Below, one piece after another: positions 5,315 through 5,395 of a stretch of DNA of 5,395 nt. Numbering within the stretch: the stretch's first letter is position 1; every line of letters begins with the position of its first letter. The notes beneath the pieces were generated by a model. The model did not search any database. It had not been told where the DNA came from and saw nothing but the letters and a program-made list of their open reading frames with translations. The DNA comes from Methanospirillum hungatei (lineage in GTDB: Archaea; Halobacteriota; Methanomicrobia; Methanomicrobiales; Methanospirillaceae): the NCBI GenBank assembly GCA_003251955.1, contig QKDV01000280.1, positions 1 to 5,395 on the forward strand, read 5' to 3'. Position numbers and translations under genes: made by a program.

Positions 5315-5395
5315 ATGTACCATTCGACCTCTTCCCTCTTAGGCACATGGATTCATCTGATAATCAGTTTCCAAATTCAAATAATGTTGGCGGAA
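5315..5395 (+). CDS. Possible 5' end of an unknown gene running off the window
   Basis: An ATG at 5315 follows GGGGAG (5301-5306) with an 8-nt spacer, a good archaeal ribosome binding site arrangement. The frame stays open for 27 codons to the last base. The peptide begins MYHSTSSLLGTWIHLIISFQ and is fairly hydrophobic, so it could be an N-terminal membrane or signal segment, but I recognise no family. A second in-frame ATG at 5309 sits too close to the GGGGAG. The call rests only on the ribosome binding site, the TATA-like element upstream and the open frame. An open run of this length arises easily by chance. Confidence 0.3.
   Translation, partial: MYHSTSSLLGTWIHLIISFQIQIMLAE

Noticed and set aside
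5339..5395. C-terminal end of a minus-strand gene entering from the right edge
   Set aside because: One minus frame is open for 18 codons to a TAA at 5339-5341, but the peptide is unrecognisable and no termination signal follows. It is too short to support, although it cannot be excluded.

Overview
The window looks like a chromosomal segment of a methanogenic euryarchaeon, most likely of the order Methanomicrobiales. It carries an archaeal flap endonuclease with a C-terminal PIP box, an AK6/Fap7-type kinase, a CDP-alcohol phosphatidyltransferase of the archaeal phospholipid type, and a very large secreted PKD-repeat protein of the sort common in these methanogens. The genus cannot be fixed from the sequence alone. 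There is no sign of a plasmid, phage, IS element, CRISPR array or RNA gene.

Layout. Positions 1-1390 hold three tightly overlapping plus-strand genes. The first is the 3' end of an aminotransferase (best call HisC). It overlaps by 7 nt a 170-residue AK6/Fap7-like kinase, which overlaps by 4 nt (ATGA) a 198-residue CDP-alcohol phosphatidyltransferase. They are probably one operon with translational coupling. After a 13-nt convergent gap, positions 1404-3998 (minus strand) encode an 864-residue secreted protein with a signal peptide, eight PKD domains and a duplicated C-terminal module around STGWNL(I/V)SIP. Upstream of it, also on the minus strand, lies a complete flap endonuclease 1 gene (4072-5073). 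The last ~320 bases (5074-5395) are mostly intergenic. They contain several short palindromes and, at the right edge, a possible start of a rightward gene that runs off the window.

How the genes relate. The left cluster mixes amino-acid synthesis, small-subunit ribosome maturation or nucleotide metabolism, and membrane lipid headgroup synthesis. A functional link is not proven, although the transferase releases CMP and a broad NMP kinase could recycle it. FEN1 is a housekeeping replication and repair enzyme. The PKD protein is presumably a cell-surface or secreted structural/adhesion protein and is the least explained item. Its most unusual feature is a regular pattern of cysteine pairs at equivalent positions of several PKD domains, suggesting a disulfide-stapled rod. 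I found no convincing new multi-gene system here.
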